From Streptomyces asoensis (GTDB lineage Bacteria > Actinomycetota > Actinomycetes > Streptomycetales > Streptomycetaceae): a stretch of 64,000 nucleotides of DNA. The position numbers were made by a program, and so were the translations under genes. The DNA lies in contig NZ_BNEB01000005.1 in NCBI RefSeq assembly GCF_016860545.1, positions 620,001 through 684,000 on the forward strand, read 5' to 3'. This document shows positions 41,985 to 49,660 of the stretch, in pieces; position 1 is the stretch's first letter, and every line of letters begins with the position of its first letter. The notes below the pieces were generated by a model. That model saw nothing but the letters and a program-made list of their open reading frames with translations. It was not told the DNA's origin and searched no databases.

Positions 41985-44363
41985 TCAGTCGGCGGGGGCG
42001 GCCCGGCCGGCCACCATCAGCTGGCCCAGCGCCAGACCGCCGTCGTTGGGCGGCACCAGGCGGTGCCGCAGGACCGTGAAGCCGTCCTCGCGCAGGGCCG
42101 CGGCGCAGGCGCCGGACAGCAGCGTGTTGGCGAACACACCGCCGGTCAGGGCGACCGTGTCCAGCCCGTGCCGCTCCCGGGCCCGTGCGCAGATCCGCCG
42201 CACCAGGCCGGTGACCGCCCGGTGGAAGCGGGCCGCGATCAGGGCCGGTCCGGCCCCCGCGCGCAGGTCCTCGACGATCGCCGCCAGCACGGGTGCCGGG
42301 TCGGCCCGCACGGCGCCGCCGCCGTCCGGCCCGGTGCGCAGGGCGAAGGCGTACGCCCCCGTGTCGGCGGCGGGTGCGCGCAGGGCGGCGCCCTCCAGTT
42401 CGACGGCGGCCTGGGCCTCGTAGCCCGCTCGGTGGCACACACCGGCGAGGGAGGACACCGCGTCGAAGAGCCGGCCCATGCTGGAGGTGGGCACGCAGTT
42501 CAGCCCGAGCTCCAACTGCCGCTCCAGAACACGGAGTTCGTCGGGCGGGCAGGCTGCCGTACAGGGCAGGTCCGGCGACCGGTCGATCCCGGCCGCCCCG
42601 AGGTGCGCCAGCGCCATGCGGTACGGCCGGCGCACCGCCGCGTCGCCACCGGGCAGCGGGACGTACGCGAGGTGTGCGAACCGGATGCTGCGGTCGTAGT
42701 CCGCGAGCAGGAACTCGCCGCCCCACACGGCCCCGTCGTCTCCGTGGCCCGTGCCGTCGAATGCGACACCGATCACCGCGCGGGTGCCGTCGAGCCCGTG
42801 TTCGGCCATCGCGGCTGCGACATGCGCGTGGTGGTGCTGGACGCGTACGACGGGCCGGTGCGCCGCGTTGCGGTCGGCCCAGCGGGCGGAGCGGTAGCCG
42901 GGGTGGCCGTCGGTCACCAGGACCTCGGGCCGCACCCCCGTGAGGGATGCCGCCTGCGCCACCGCGCGGGCGAAGACCCGCTGGGTGCCGACGTCGTCCA
43001 TGTCCCCGATGTGCGCCGACAGCCAGGCCCGCCGGCCCGCGCCGAGGCAGAAGGCGTTCTTCAGGTCGCCGCCCACGGCGAGGGCCGGACGGACCGGCAG
43101 CGGGAGCGGGACCGGCAGCGGCGCGTAGCCCCGGGACCGGCGGATCACGAGCGGCTCCCCGTCACAGATCCTGGCCACGGAGTCGTCGCACGGGACGTGG
43201 ATGGGGCGGTCGTGGGTGAGCCAGGCGTCGGCCAGGTGCGCGAGCCGTTCCAGCGCCTCGCCGTCGTCGGTGACGATCGGCTCGCCGGAGACGTTCCCGC
43301 TGGTCATCAACAGCAGCCGGGGGCCCTCGGGGTCGCCGGGCAGACCCAGCAGCAGGCGGTGCAGGGGCGTGTACGGCAGCAGGACGCCCAGGTCGGGGCT
43401 GCCGGGCGCGACGGCGTCGGCGGGGCGCGGGCGCCCGACCGGGTGCGTCGGGTCCGGGTGCCGTCTCAGCAGGACGACGGGCCTGGCGCGGTCCTCCAGC
43501 AGGGCCCGCTCCTCGGGCCCGATCCGTACGAGGTGTCCGACGTCGTCCGCGCTCGCGGCCATCACGGCGAACGGCTTGTCCCCGCGCGCCTTGCGCCGGC
43601 GCAGCAGGGCGACCGCCTCCTCGTCCGTGGCGTCGCAGGCCAGGTGGTAGCCGCCCAGTCCCTTCACGGCGAGGATCGCGCCCCGGCCCAGCAGGGCGCG
43701 GGCCCCGGCGACCGGGTCCGCTCCGCCGGCGTCCTCGGGCCCCCGCGCGCCGGCGAGGAGGAGGCGCAGCCGCGGTCCGCAGGCCGGACAGGCGACCGGC
43801 TGCGCGTGGAAGCGGCGGTCGGCGGGATCGGCGTACTCGCGGGCGCAGTCGGGGCACATCGGGAAGCCGGCCATGGTGGTCTGGGCGCGGTCGTACGGCA
43901 CACCGGTGACGATCGTGAAACGGGGGCCGCAGTGCGTGCAGTTGACGAAGGGGTGGCGGTGCCGCCGGTCCGCCGGGTCGGCCAGTTCGGCGAGGCAGTC
44001 GGCGCAGGTGGCGGTGTCCGGGGAGACGAGGGTGCGGGCCGGTCCGTCGGTGCGGGAGGCGAGGATGGTGAACGCGGTGTCGCCGCGGACCGGCATCTCC
44101 CGGTGGTGGACGGACTCGACGCGGGCGAGCGGCGGCGCCTGGGCGGCGATCCGCTCGCAGAACCGGGCCACGGCCGCGGCGGCGCCCTCCACCTCGACGA
44201 CCACGCCGTCCGGGGTGTTGGTCACGTGTCCGGCCAGTGCCAGTCCGGTGGCGAGACCGTACACGTGGGGCCGGAAGCCCACGCCCTGCACGACTCCCCG
44301 CACGGTGACCCGGCGGCGCAGCGGGGCGTCCTCGGCGGTGGGGGCGGACGGCGGTGCGCTCAC
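41985..44363 (-). CDS. hypF: Carbamoyltransferase HypF
   Basis: This 792-residue enzyme makes carbamoyl-adenylate from carbamoyl phosphate and ATP and passes the group to HypE. Its domains run in order: acylphosphatase (GVVQGVGFRPHVYG, residues 16-105), two zinc fingers (CADC/CTHC and CPDC/CPAC), YrdC-like (about 200-390), and the Kae1-like carbamoyltransferase with HHHAHVAAAMAEHG and a terminal NDGGLALGQ. A GTG start at 44363 overlaps the hypB stop (GTGA). Confidence 0.94.
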   Translation of the reverse strand: MSAPPSAPTAEDAPLRRRVTVRGVVQGVGFRPHVYGLATGLALAGHVTNTPDGVVVEVEGAAAAVARFCERIAAQAPPLARVESVHHREMPVRGDTAFTILASRTDGPARTLVSPDTATCADCLAELADPADRRHRHPFVNCTHCGPRFTIVTGVPYDRAQTTMAGFPMCPDCAREYADPADRRFHAQPVACPACGPRLRLLLAGARGPEDAGGADPVAGARALLGRGAILAVKGLGGYHLACDATDEEAVALLRRRKARGDKPFAVMAASADDVGHLVRIGPEERALLEDRARPVVLLRRHPDPTHPVGRPRPADAVAPGSPDLGVLLPYTPLHRLLLGLPGDPEGPRLLLMTSGNVSGEPIVTDDGEALERLAHLADAWLTHDRPIHVPCDDSVARICDGEPLVIRRSRGYAPLPVPLPLPVRPALAVGGDLKNAFCLGAGRRAWLSAHIGDMDDVGTQRVFARAVAQAASLTGVRPEVLVTDGHPGYRSARWADRNAAHRPVVRVQHHHAHVAAAMAEHGLDGTRAVIGVAFDGTGHGDDGAVWGGEFLLADYDRSIRFAHLAYVPLPGGDAAVRRPYRMALAHLGAAGIDRSPDLPCTAACPPDELRVLERQLELGLNCVPTSSMGRLFDAVSSLAGVCHRAGYEAQAAVELEGAALRAPAADTGAYAFALRTGPDGGGAVRADPAPVLAAIVEDLRAGAGPALIAARFHRAVTGLVRRICARARERHGLDTVALTGGVFANTLLSGACAAALREDGFTVLRHRLVPPNDGGLALGQLMVAGRAAPAD

Positions 44364-45148
44364 GGGCGGGCGGGGGCCAGGTCGCCTGATCCGGGATCGC
44401 CGGCCCGGGGACGGGGCTGCTGAGGGTGGTGGCCGTGCCCATGGCCGTGGCCGTGGTCCGGGCGGCCGGCCATGACCGGGGTGTGGAGGGGGCCGCCGTC
44501 GGCGGCGGCGAGCGCCCGGTCGAGCAGCAGGCCCACGCCCTTGCCCCGGCGGGCCGAGGTCATGACCACCTCGACGCCGGGGTTGACCTGCTGGACGTTG
44601 GCGCGGAAGGCGATCTCGTCGAACTCCACGGCCTCCGCGATGTCGGTCTTGGTGACCACGACCAGGTGGGCGAGCCCGAACGCGGTGGGGTACTTGAGGG
44701 GCTTGTCCTCGCCTTCCGTGACCGAGGCGAGGACGACCCTCAGGGTCTCCCCCAGGTCGTAGGAGGCGGGGCAGACCAGGTTGCCGACGTTCTCCACGAA
44801 CAGCAGCCGGGTGCCGTCCGGCAGCCATCCGTCGAGGTGCCCGGCGAGCATGCCCGCCTCCAGATGGCACAGTCCGTCGGTGAGGACCTGTTTGACGGGG
44901 GCTCCCGAGCGGGCCAGCCGGGTGGCGTCGTTCTCGGTGGCGAGATCGGCGGTCAGTGCCGCGACGCTGAGCTCGCGCTCCCGGGCCCGCAGCAGTTCGC
45001 TCTCCAGCAGGGCGGTCTTGCCGCTGCCCGGGCTGGACAGCAGGTTGACGACCGTGGTGCCGTGCGCCGCGAGGCGGGCGCGCAGCGTCCGGGCGCTCGC
45101 GTCGTTCTTCGCCAGCACGGCCTGTCGCAGGTCGACGACACGACACAT
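44360..45148 (-). CDS. hypB: Nickel-incorporation GTPase HypB
   Basis: This 262-residue GTPase drives nickel insertion into the large subunit together with HypA. The P-loop is SSPGSGKT (residues 38-45), then ENVGNLVCP and the base motif TKTD. The histidine-rich segment that stores nickel is at the C terminus (HGHGHGHGHH near residue 235) rather than the N terminus, an unusual placement. It starts three bases after the hypA stop and overlaps hypF. Confidence 0.94.
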   Translation of the reverse strand: MCRVVDLRQAVLAKNDASARTLRARLAAHGTTVVNLLSSPGSGKTALLESELLRARERELSVAALTADLATENDATRLARSGAPVKQVLTDGLCHLEAGMLAGHLDGWLPDGTRLLFVENVGNLVCPASYDLGETLRVVLASVTEGEDKPLKYPTAFGLAHLVVVTKTDIAEAVEFDEIAFRANVQQVNPGVEVVMTSARRGKGVGLLLDRALAAADGGPLHTPVMAGRPDHGHGHGHGHHPQQPRPRAGDPGSGDLAPARP

Positions 45149-45151
45149 GGT

Positions 45152-45544
45152 TCAGCACTCCTCGGAGATCGGTTCGCGGGTGGGCGCGGGGCCGCCGGTG
45201 TCCCACCGCACGGCGGCGATCCGCAGCTCGCGGCCCGCGAGCAGATCGGTGGTGGTGCCGTCGCAGACGGGACAGGTCAGCCGCGGCGGCATGCCGACCG
45301 CCCATTCGTGGGCACAGGGCGTGCAGCGGGCCCGCCCGGGCACCTCCTCGGTGACCAGTTCGGCGCCTTCCAGCAGGGTCCCGGCGCAGACCATTTCGAA
45401 GCAGAAGGCGAGCGAGTCGGGTACGACGCCGGCCAGTTCACCCACCTCCAGGCGTACCGACCGCACGGCGGTGACGTCGCCGGCCTGTTCGGCGGCCGCT
45501 GCCACCTGGTCGACGACGGCCAGCGCGACGGACATCTCGTGCAC
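45152..45544 (-). CDS. hypA: Nickel metallochaperone HypA
   Basis: This 130-residue protein binds Ni and structural Zn. It must begin MHEMS so that His2 binds nickel, which fixes the start at the GTG at 45544 (GGAG six bases upstream). The zinc site is formed by CTPC and CPVC. The C-terminal tail is about 15 residues longer than usual. It heads the hypABFCDE block, 141 bases after the small membrane peptide gene. Confidence 0.94.
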   Translation of the reverse strand: MHEMSVALAVVDQVAAAAEQAGDVTAVRSVRLEVGELAGVVPDSLAFCFEMVCAGTLLEGAELVTEEVPGRARCTPCAHEWAVGMPPRLTCPVCDGTTTDLLAGRELRIAAVRWDTGGPAPTREPISEEC

Positions 45545-45685
45545 GGTTCTCCGTCCTGGGTCGGCCTGCCGGTGATCGGCCTTCATTAGAGGCGCGCCCC
45601 GCGGGTCGCACCGCCAGGCACGCCGTCTGCGGGCGGCGGGTACGCCGTTCGACGCAACCGCGGCCGCGCGTGCGGCGGCCGGGGT

Positions 45686-45793
45686 TCACATGCGCCGGAT
45701 GCGCAGGTAGCGCCTCAGGTCGGGCAGTACCTCGACGCCCAGGGCGACCAGGGCGGCCAGGGCCGCCGCGCCGATCACGATCGTCTTCTTCAT
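45686..45793 (-). CDS. 35-residue membrane peptide (DUF6893-like)
   Basis: This short gene has an ATG at 45793 preceded by GAGGAGAG, which overlaps the end of the protease gene. The peptide starts MKKTIVIGAAALAALVALG, one membrane helix, and ends with a basic tail PDLRRYLRIRRM. Peptides of this make-up recur in actinobacterial hydrogenase loci. It could anchor or regulate the otherwise soluble hydrogenase at the membrane; that is inference. Confidence 0.75.
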   Translation of the reverse strand: MKKTIVIGAAALAALVALGVEVLPDLRRYLRIRRM

Positions 45794-45803
45794 GTGTCTC
45801 TCC

Positions 45804-46364
45804 TCATGTCGGGATCCCCCCGGCCGCGGCCCGCGGCGCGGACCCGGCGGGCTCTGCGTCCAGCAGCAGTTCCTCGATCAGCCGGACGGCCCGCGGTACG
45901 GCGTCGGCCACCGGCGCGCTGAGTCCCATGCGCTCCTCGACCGAGGCCGGTTCGCACCCGACGACGAGCACGCGCCGGGGTGGCTCGCCGCCGGTCCCGG
46001 CGCACAGGGTGCCGAGCAGCGCCAGGACGGTGTCGGGGGTCATGCGGTGGCCGTCCAGCACGGGCGCGCCGGGGGCCGGACCGTCGCGGTCGCCGTCGCC
46101 TTCCTGGTGCTCGATCACGTACAGCGTGCCGGGGGCTTCGCCGCGGGCCGTGGCGTCCACCAGGACGAGCGTGTCGTAGCCGTCCAGGAGCTGGTAGGCG
46201 AGGTGCACGCCGCGCACCCCGATGTCCACGACCTCGACGTGTCCGGGCAGTCGGCGCCCGGCGAGGCGCCGGGCGGTCTCGACGCCGAAGCCGTCGTCCC
46301 CGAGGAAGACGTTGCCGATGCCGGCGACGAGCGTCCTCGGGCCCGTCGGCGGTGAGGGGCTCAT
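45804..46364 (-). CDS. Hydrogenase maturation protease
   Basis: This 186-residue HyaD/HupW-type endopeptidase clips the C-terminal tail of the large subunit after nickel insertion. The metal-sensing N-terminal motif is GIGNVFLGDDGFG, with further conserved Asp in VVDIGVRG and LVDATARG. Its expected cut site is after His570 of the large subunit. The ATG overlaps the previous stop (46361-46364). Confidence 0.92.
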   Translation of the reverse strand: MSPSPPTGPRTLVAGIGNVFLGDDGFGVETARRLAGRRLPGHVEVVDIGVRGVHLAYQLLDGYDTLVLVDATARGEAPGTLYVIEHQEGDGDRDGPAPGAPVLDGHRMTPDTVLALLGTLCAGTGGEPPRRVLVVGCEPASVEERMGLSAPVADAVPRAVRLIEELLLDAEPAGSAPRAAAGGIPT

Positions 46365-47809
46365 GCGTCGTCCTCCAGCGGGGTGACCTCGTCGGGCTGG
46401 AAGTAGAGGAAGCGTCCCTGTTCCCGGCGGATGTCGGCGCCCGGGTCGCCCTCGACCGTGACCGCCAGGTGCACGCCTCCGTCGACGTCGTGCAGCACGG
46501 CCTCGACCGTGGCGGTGCGGCCGTGCAGGAAGATGTCCTGCGCGTCGGTGCGGCGCAGGCCCGGCCGCAGGGCGACGCGGCTGCCCTTGGCGACCGGCCG
46601 GCCGTCGACGAGCACCCGGTCCCGCGCCGGGTCGAAGCCCGCCTCGCTCGCGGGGTCCCACCAGGGGGTGTCCGGCCGCTGCACCCCGTACTCGTCGTAG
46701 TCGTCGGGGAGGGCCGCCTCCGCCGACGCGGGGTGCGGTGCGGCGGGGCCGGTCACCTCCCGCAGGCTGCGAACGGCTCCGTGCAGCCGCTCCAGCACCT
46801 CGGCCGGCATCGAGTCCGCCAGCTCGATCACGGCGGCCGCCCGCTCGTCGGTCCCCCGCGCCTCGCGCTTCTCCTCGTCGGTGAGGGCGGCGGTGCGCAG
46901 CGCGAGGATCTCGTCGATCTCGGTGGCGTCGTAGAGCGCGCCGGGGCTCTCGGGCGCGATGGCCGGGTGGTCCTCCAGGATGATCGGCGAGGACAGCACG
47001 AGGTCGCCGCTGCCCGCCTCGCCCGCCAGGACGGGCCAGGTGTGCAGGTTGCGGCAGGCGGCGACGGCGCCCCTGGCCCACTCGGGGGGATCGGTCATCG
47101 ACAGGAACGAGCCGGCGCTGAGGGCCATGAGGGTGTGGGTGGCGACCAGGGAGTGCGGCAGTGCCGCGTCCCGGCCCGCGTCGCGGTCCTCGGAGGGTGT
47201 CCAGTCGCTGGTGTTCTCGACGACGGCGGTCAGCCGCAGCGTCCGGTAGGGGCCGTCGAGTTCGCGGGCGGAGAGCCGGATCGTGCCGCTGATCTCCTCG
47301 CACCGCCGCAGGAGCCGTCCCGCGGCGCGGCCCGCCGCGTCCAGGACCGGTGCGGTGTCCTCCCGGGCGGGGCGCCGGAAGGGGTGCGTCACGCCGTCGC
47401 CGAGAAGCTCGTCCATGGTGGCGACCACCTCGACGCGCTCCTCGTTCCCCTCGTCCCAGGGCACCAGTACGCGGTCGTCGAGGCGCAGTTCGGGCACGGT
47501 CTCGAAGCCGCCGTCGGGGCGGACCCGCTGCACCGTGCGCCGCCGGGCGCGCAGGAAGCGCACCTCGACCGACAGCGTGGCGCCCGCCCTCGGCTCCATG
47601 AGGCACTCGGTGTGCTGGAAGTCGTGCTCCTCGCAGTCGGCGCCCCAGCCGGGCGGGACCAGCACGCCGAACTGCCAGCGCAGCTTGTTCTTGGCCGCCG
47701 AGGCGCGGTAGGGGTAGAGCACGTAGCCCTCGAAGAGGACGGCGTCGGCCACCTGCCGGGCGAGGGCGAACCGCTGCTCCGTCCCGGGGGCGAAGGCGGT
47801 CACGGTCAC
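46361..47809 (-). CDS. Unrecognised hydrogenase-locus protein, 482 residues
   Basis: This soluble protein of 482 residues is locked into the operon: GTGA overlap at 47806-47809 and ATGA overlap at 46361-46364. The N-terminal region has VLFEGYVLYPYRASAAKNKL and RWQFGVLVPPGW. Single Cys occur in CEEHDFQHTEC and RRCEEI. The middle is rich in beta strands, and the C-terminal 100 residues form a small domain (DAQDIFLHGRTATVEAVLHD) like an SH3/KOW barrel. I cannot assign a family. The tight context argues for a role specific to this hydrogenase class, such as assembly or electron transfer. Confidence 0.75.
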   Translation of the reverse strand: MTVTAFAPGTEQRFALARQVADAVLFEGYVLYPYRASAAKNKLRWQFGVLVPPGWGADCEEHDFQHTECLMEPRAGATLSVEVRFLRARRRTVQRVRPDGGFETVPELRLDDRVLVPWDEGNEERVEVVATMDELLGDGVTHPFRRPAREDTAPVLDAAGRAAGRLLRRCEEISGTIRLSARELDGPYRTLRLTAVVENTSDWTPSEDRDAGRDAALPHSLVATHTLMALSAGSFLSMTDPPEWARGAVAACRNLHTWPVLAGEAGSGDLVLSSPIILEDHPAIAPESPGALYDATEIDEILALRTAALTDEEKREARGTDERAAAVIELADSMPAEVLERLHGAVRSLREVTGPAAPHPASAEAALPDDYDEYGVQRPDTPWWDPASEAGFDPARDRVLVDGRPVAKGSRVALRPGLRRTDAQDIFLHGRTATVEAVLHDVDGGVHLAVTVEGDPGADIRREQGRFLYFQPDEVTPLEDDA

Positions 47810-48498
47810 GGCTGTGTCCTTCCGGTGGTGCCGGTGAGCGCGCGCAGCGGGTCGCCCCGGGGCGGGTCCGCGGCGCGGCCTGCCTCCAGCAGGTCCTGGA
47901 GCGTCGCCTCCCAGGAGGGCAGGGCGCGCCGGGAGCGGTGGGCGAGGAGGGCGTCCATCGTCTCGCGCGGCAGCCGGATCCAGCCGCACCCGGGGAAGTG
48001 CTGCTCGATCATCTCCCGCCAGGTCGCGACCGGCATCCGGTGGACGGCCTCGCGGTCCCACGGCACCGGCTCGACCCGGAATCCGCCGTCCCCGGTGAAC
48101 GCCGTGCCGGAGAACAGCATCAGCAGGGGGACCTCGCCGTCGGTGAGGGCGTCGAGGTAGCGGGGCGCCGCGATGTCCATGTCGTAGGTGCAGGGCACGA
48201 CGAGGTCGGTCTCGGTCTCGCCGGTGAATCCGGGGACCATGAGGGAGACCTGGGCGAACTGCACCGGCTGGAGCGTGCTGCCCCACCGGGACCGCTCGCC
48301 GAAGAGGTCCGTGAGCCCGTCGGCCTCCTCCGGGGCGTAGCCGCGGCGGGCGGGTTCGATGCGGATCTGGCAGCGCAGCGCGAGGGCGTGCACCCGGGCG
48401 CCGTCGGCCGCGGTGACGCGCAGCCGGAAGACGAGCGTCGGTCCGGCGGCGTAGCGGTCGGCGCGCACCCCGGTGCAGGCGAAGGAGAACTCGGTCAT
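47806..48498 (-). CDS. DUF6084-type hydrogenase-locus protein
   Basis: This 230-residue protein has no signal or membrane helix. It is predicted to be mostly beta, starting EFSFACTGVRADRYAAGPTL and containing CQIRIEPARRGY, VPCTYDMDIAAPRYL and PWDREAVHRMPV. The DUF assignment rests on my recollection of proteins in equivalent loci. It is coupled by four-base overlaps on both sides. Function is unknown. Confidence 0.7.
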   Translation of the reverse strand: MTEFSFACTGVRADRYAAGPTLVFRLRVTAADGARVHALALRCQIRIEPARRGYAPEEADGLTDLFGERSRWGSTLQPVQFAQVSLMVPGFTGETETDLVVPCTYDMDIAAPRYLDALTDGEVPLLMLFSGTAFTGDGGFRVEPVPWDREAVHRMPVATWREMIEQHFPGCGWIRLPRETMDALLAHRSRRALPSWEATLQDLLEAGRAADPPRGDPLRALTGTTGRTQP

Positions 48499-49136
48499 GG
48501 GCGCGCCGCCTCTTCCACGGGCCTGGCGCGCCGGGAGACGTCCGTGAAGAAGGCGTCCAGGGATGCGCGCGCCTCGGCGCCTCCGTCGAAGCCCTGCCAC
48601 AACAGCCGCATCCGGCCGACGAGTTCGTAGCAGATGTCGATCGGCACGAGGTGGCACGTGAAGCGGCCGCCGGTGCGGCGCAGCAGGAGCGCCTCCACGT
48701 CGGGTTCGAGCAGCGCGGCGAGCCGGCTGCCGTCGAGGACGGCCGCCCACGCGGCGGGTTCGAGTTCGCTCTCGGTGGCTCCGGCCGGGCTGGGGTAGAG
48801 GGCGACCAGCCGGTCGAGGGCGGCGTTGCGGAAGAGGAAGGCGACGCCGACCGGGATCTGCAAGGCGTCCCAGGCGCTCTCGTCGAGGTGGTGTGCGGGG
48901 TCGGTGAGGTAGCGCGCCGGCACGGTGCGGAAGCGGCCGGCGGCGGCGCCGGGCTGTTCCATGAGCAGGGCGCAGGGGCCGCACGCGCAGACCAGGGCGC
49001 GTGCCTCGGTGTCGACGAGGTGGCGGTGTCCCGCCGCCACCGTGACCGCGCACAGTTCGCAGCGCTCGGGCCGCGCGGGGCGCTCGGTGAGGAACCTGCG
49101 CAGACCCGGTGGGCGGGTCTCGGGGGACGTTGTCAT
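48495..49136 (-). CDS. DUF5947-type cysteine-containing hydrogenase-locus protein
   Basis: This 213-residue protein has a short N-terminal metal-site candidate made by CELC (residues 26-29) and CACGPC (about 50-55). FRTVPARYLTDPAHHLDESAW, IPVGVAFLFRN, and CHLVPIDICYELVGRMRLLW follow. The Cys pattern fits a zinc or iron-sulfur site; a rubredoxin-like electron carrier is possible, but no rubredoxin motif is complete. It overlaps both neighbours by four bases. Confidence 0.72.
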   Translation of the reverse strand: MTTSPETRPPGLRRFLTERPARPERCELCAVTVAAGHRHLVDTEARALVCACGPCALLMEQPGAAAGRFRTVPARYLTDPAHHLDESAWDALQIPVGVAFLFRNAALDRLVALYPSPAGATESELEPAAWAAVLDGSRLAALLEPDVEALLLRRTGGRFTCHLVPIDICYELVGRMRLLWQGFDGGAEARASLDAFFTDVSRRARPVEEAARP

Positions 49137-49660
49137 CGGGGCCCCGTCGGCGCCGTGCCGATCTGGAGGAGTGTGGGGCCGGCGGGCGCCGTCTCCACCT
49201 CGACATTCCTGACCTCGGGTGCGAAGCAGGCGAGGGCCGCCCGCGCGGCCGCCTTCGCGCTGTCGGCCGAGCCGCAGCCGGCGGACTCCCGGGCGCGCAG
49301 GGTCAGGGTGCCGCTCTCCTCGTCGAAGTCGACGATGTCCAGGGCGGGTTCGCGTACCCGGTCGACGGCACGCGCGACCCGGGTGTCGCGGTCCTCGGGG
49401 TGCAGGTCGTGCAGGACGAGGAGGCTCGCGACGAGTTCGTCGCCGAGCAGGCCCGCCACCGGGTCGCCCTTGGCCGCGGAGAGCAGGTGCAGGGCGCGGG
49501 CCAGTCCGGCGCCGTAGAAGTCCATGAGGGAGCGGACGAGTTCCTCGGCCGCGGCGGCGACGGCCGGGTCGCCGCTCGTGGCCAGCCGGTCGAGCACCTC
49601 CTCGATGCGCCGTCCGGTGCGCTCCGCGTCGACGGGCGGTGCCGTCGTGGGGGCGCTCAT
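49133..49660 (-). CDS. NifU-like C-terminal domain protein of the hydrogenase locus
   Basis: This 175-residue protein has an N-terminal helical half (RIEEVLDRLATSGDPAVAA, FYGAGLARALHLLS) and a NifU-C-like domain near residues 100-165 (DIVDFDEESGTLTLRARESA). The canonical CxxC cluster ligand pair is reduced to one Cys in SAGCGSADSAK. It either binds a cluster with partners or has lost that role. It overlaps the large-subunit gene (49657-49660). Confidence 0.75.
   Translation of the reverse strand: MSAPTTAPPVDAERTGRRIEEVLDRLATSGDPAVAAAAEELVRSLMDFYGAGLARALHLLSAAKGDPVAGLLGDELVASLLVLHDLHPEDRDTRVARAVDRVREPALDIVDFDEESGTLTLRARESAGCGSADSAKAAARAALACFAPEVRNVEVETAPAGPTLLQIGTAPTGPR

Noticed and set aside
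40302..44423. 1373-codon plus-strand open frame opposite hypE-hypF
   Set aside because: Antisense shadow of hyp genes; low-complexity composition.
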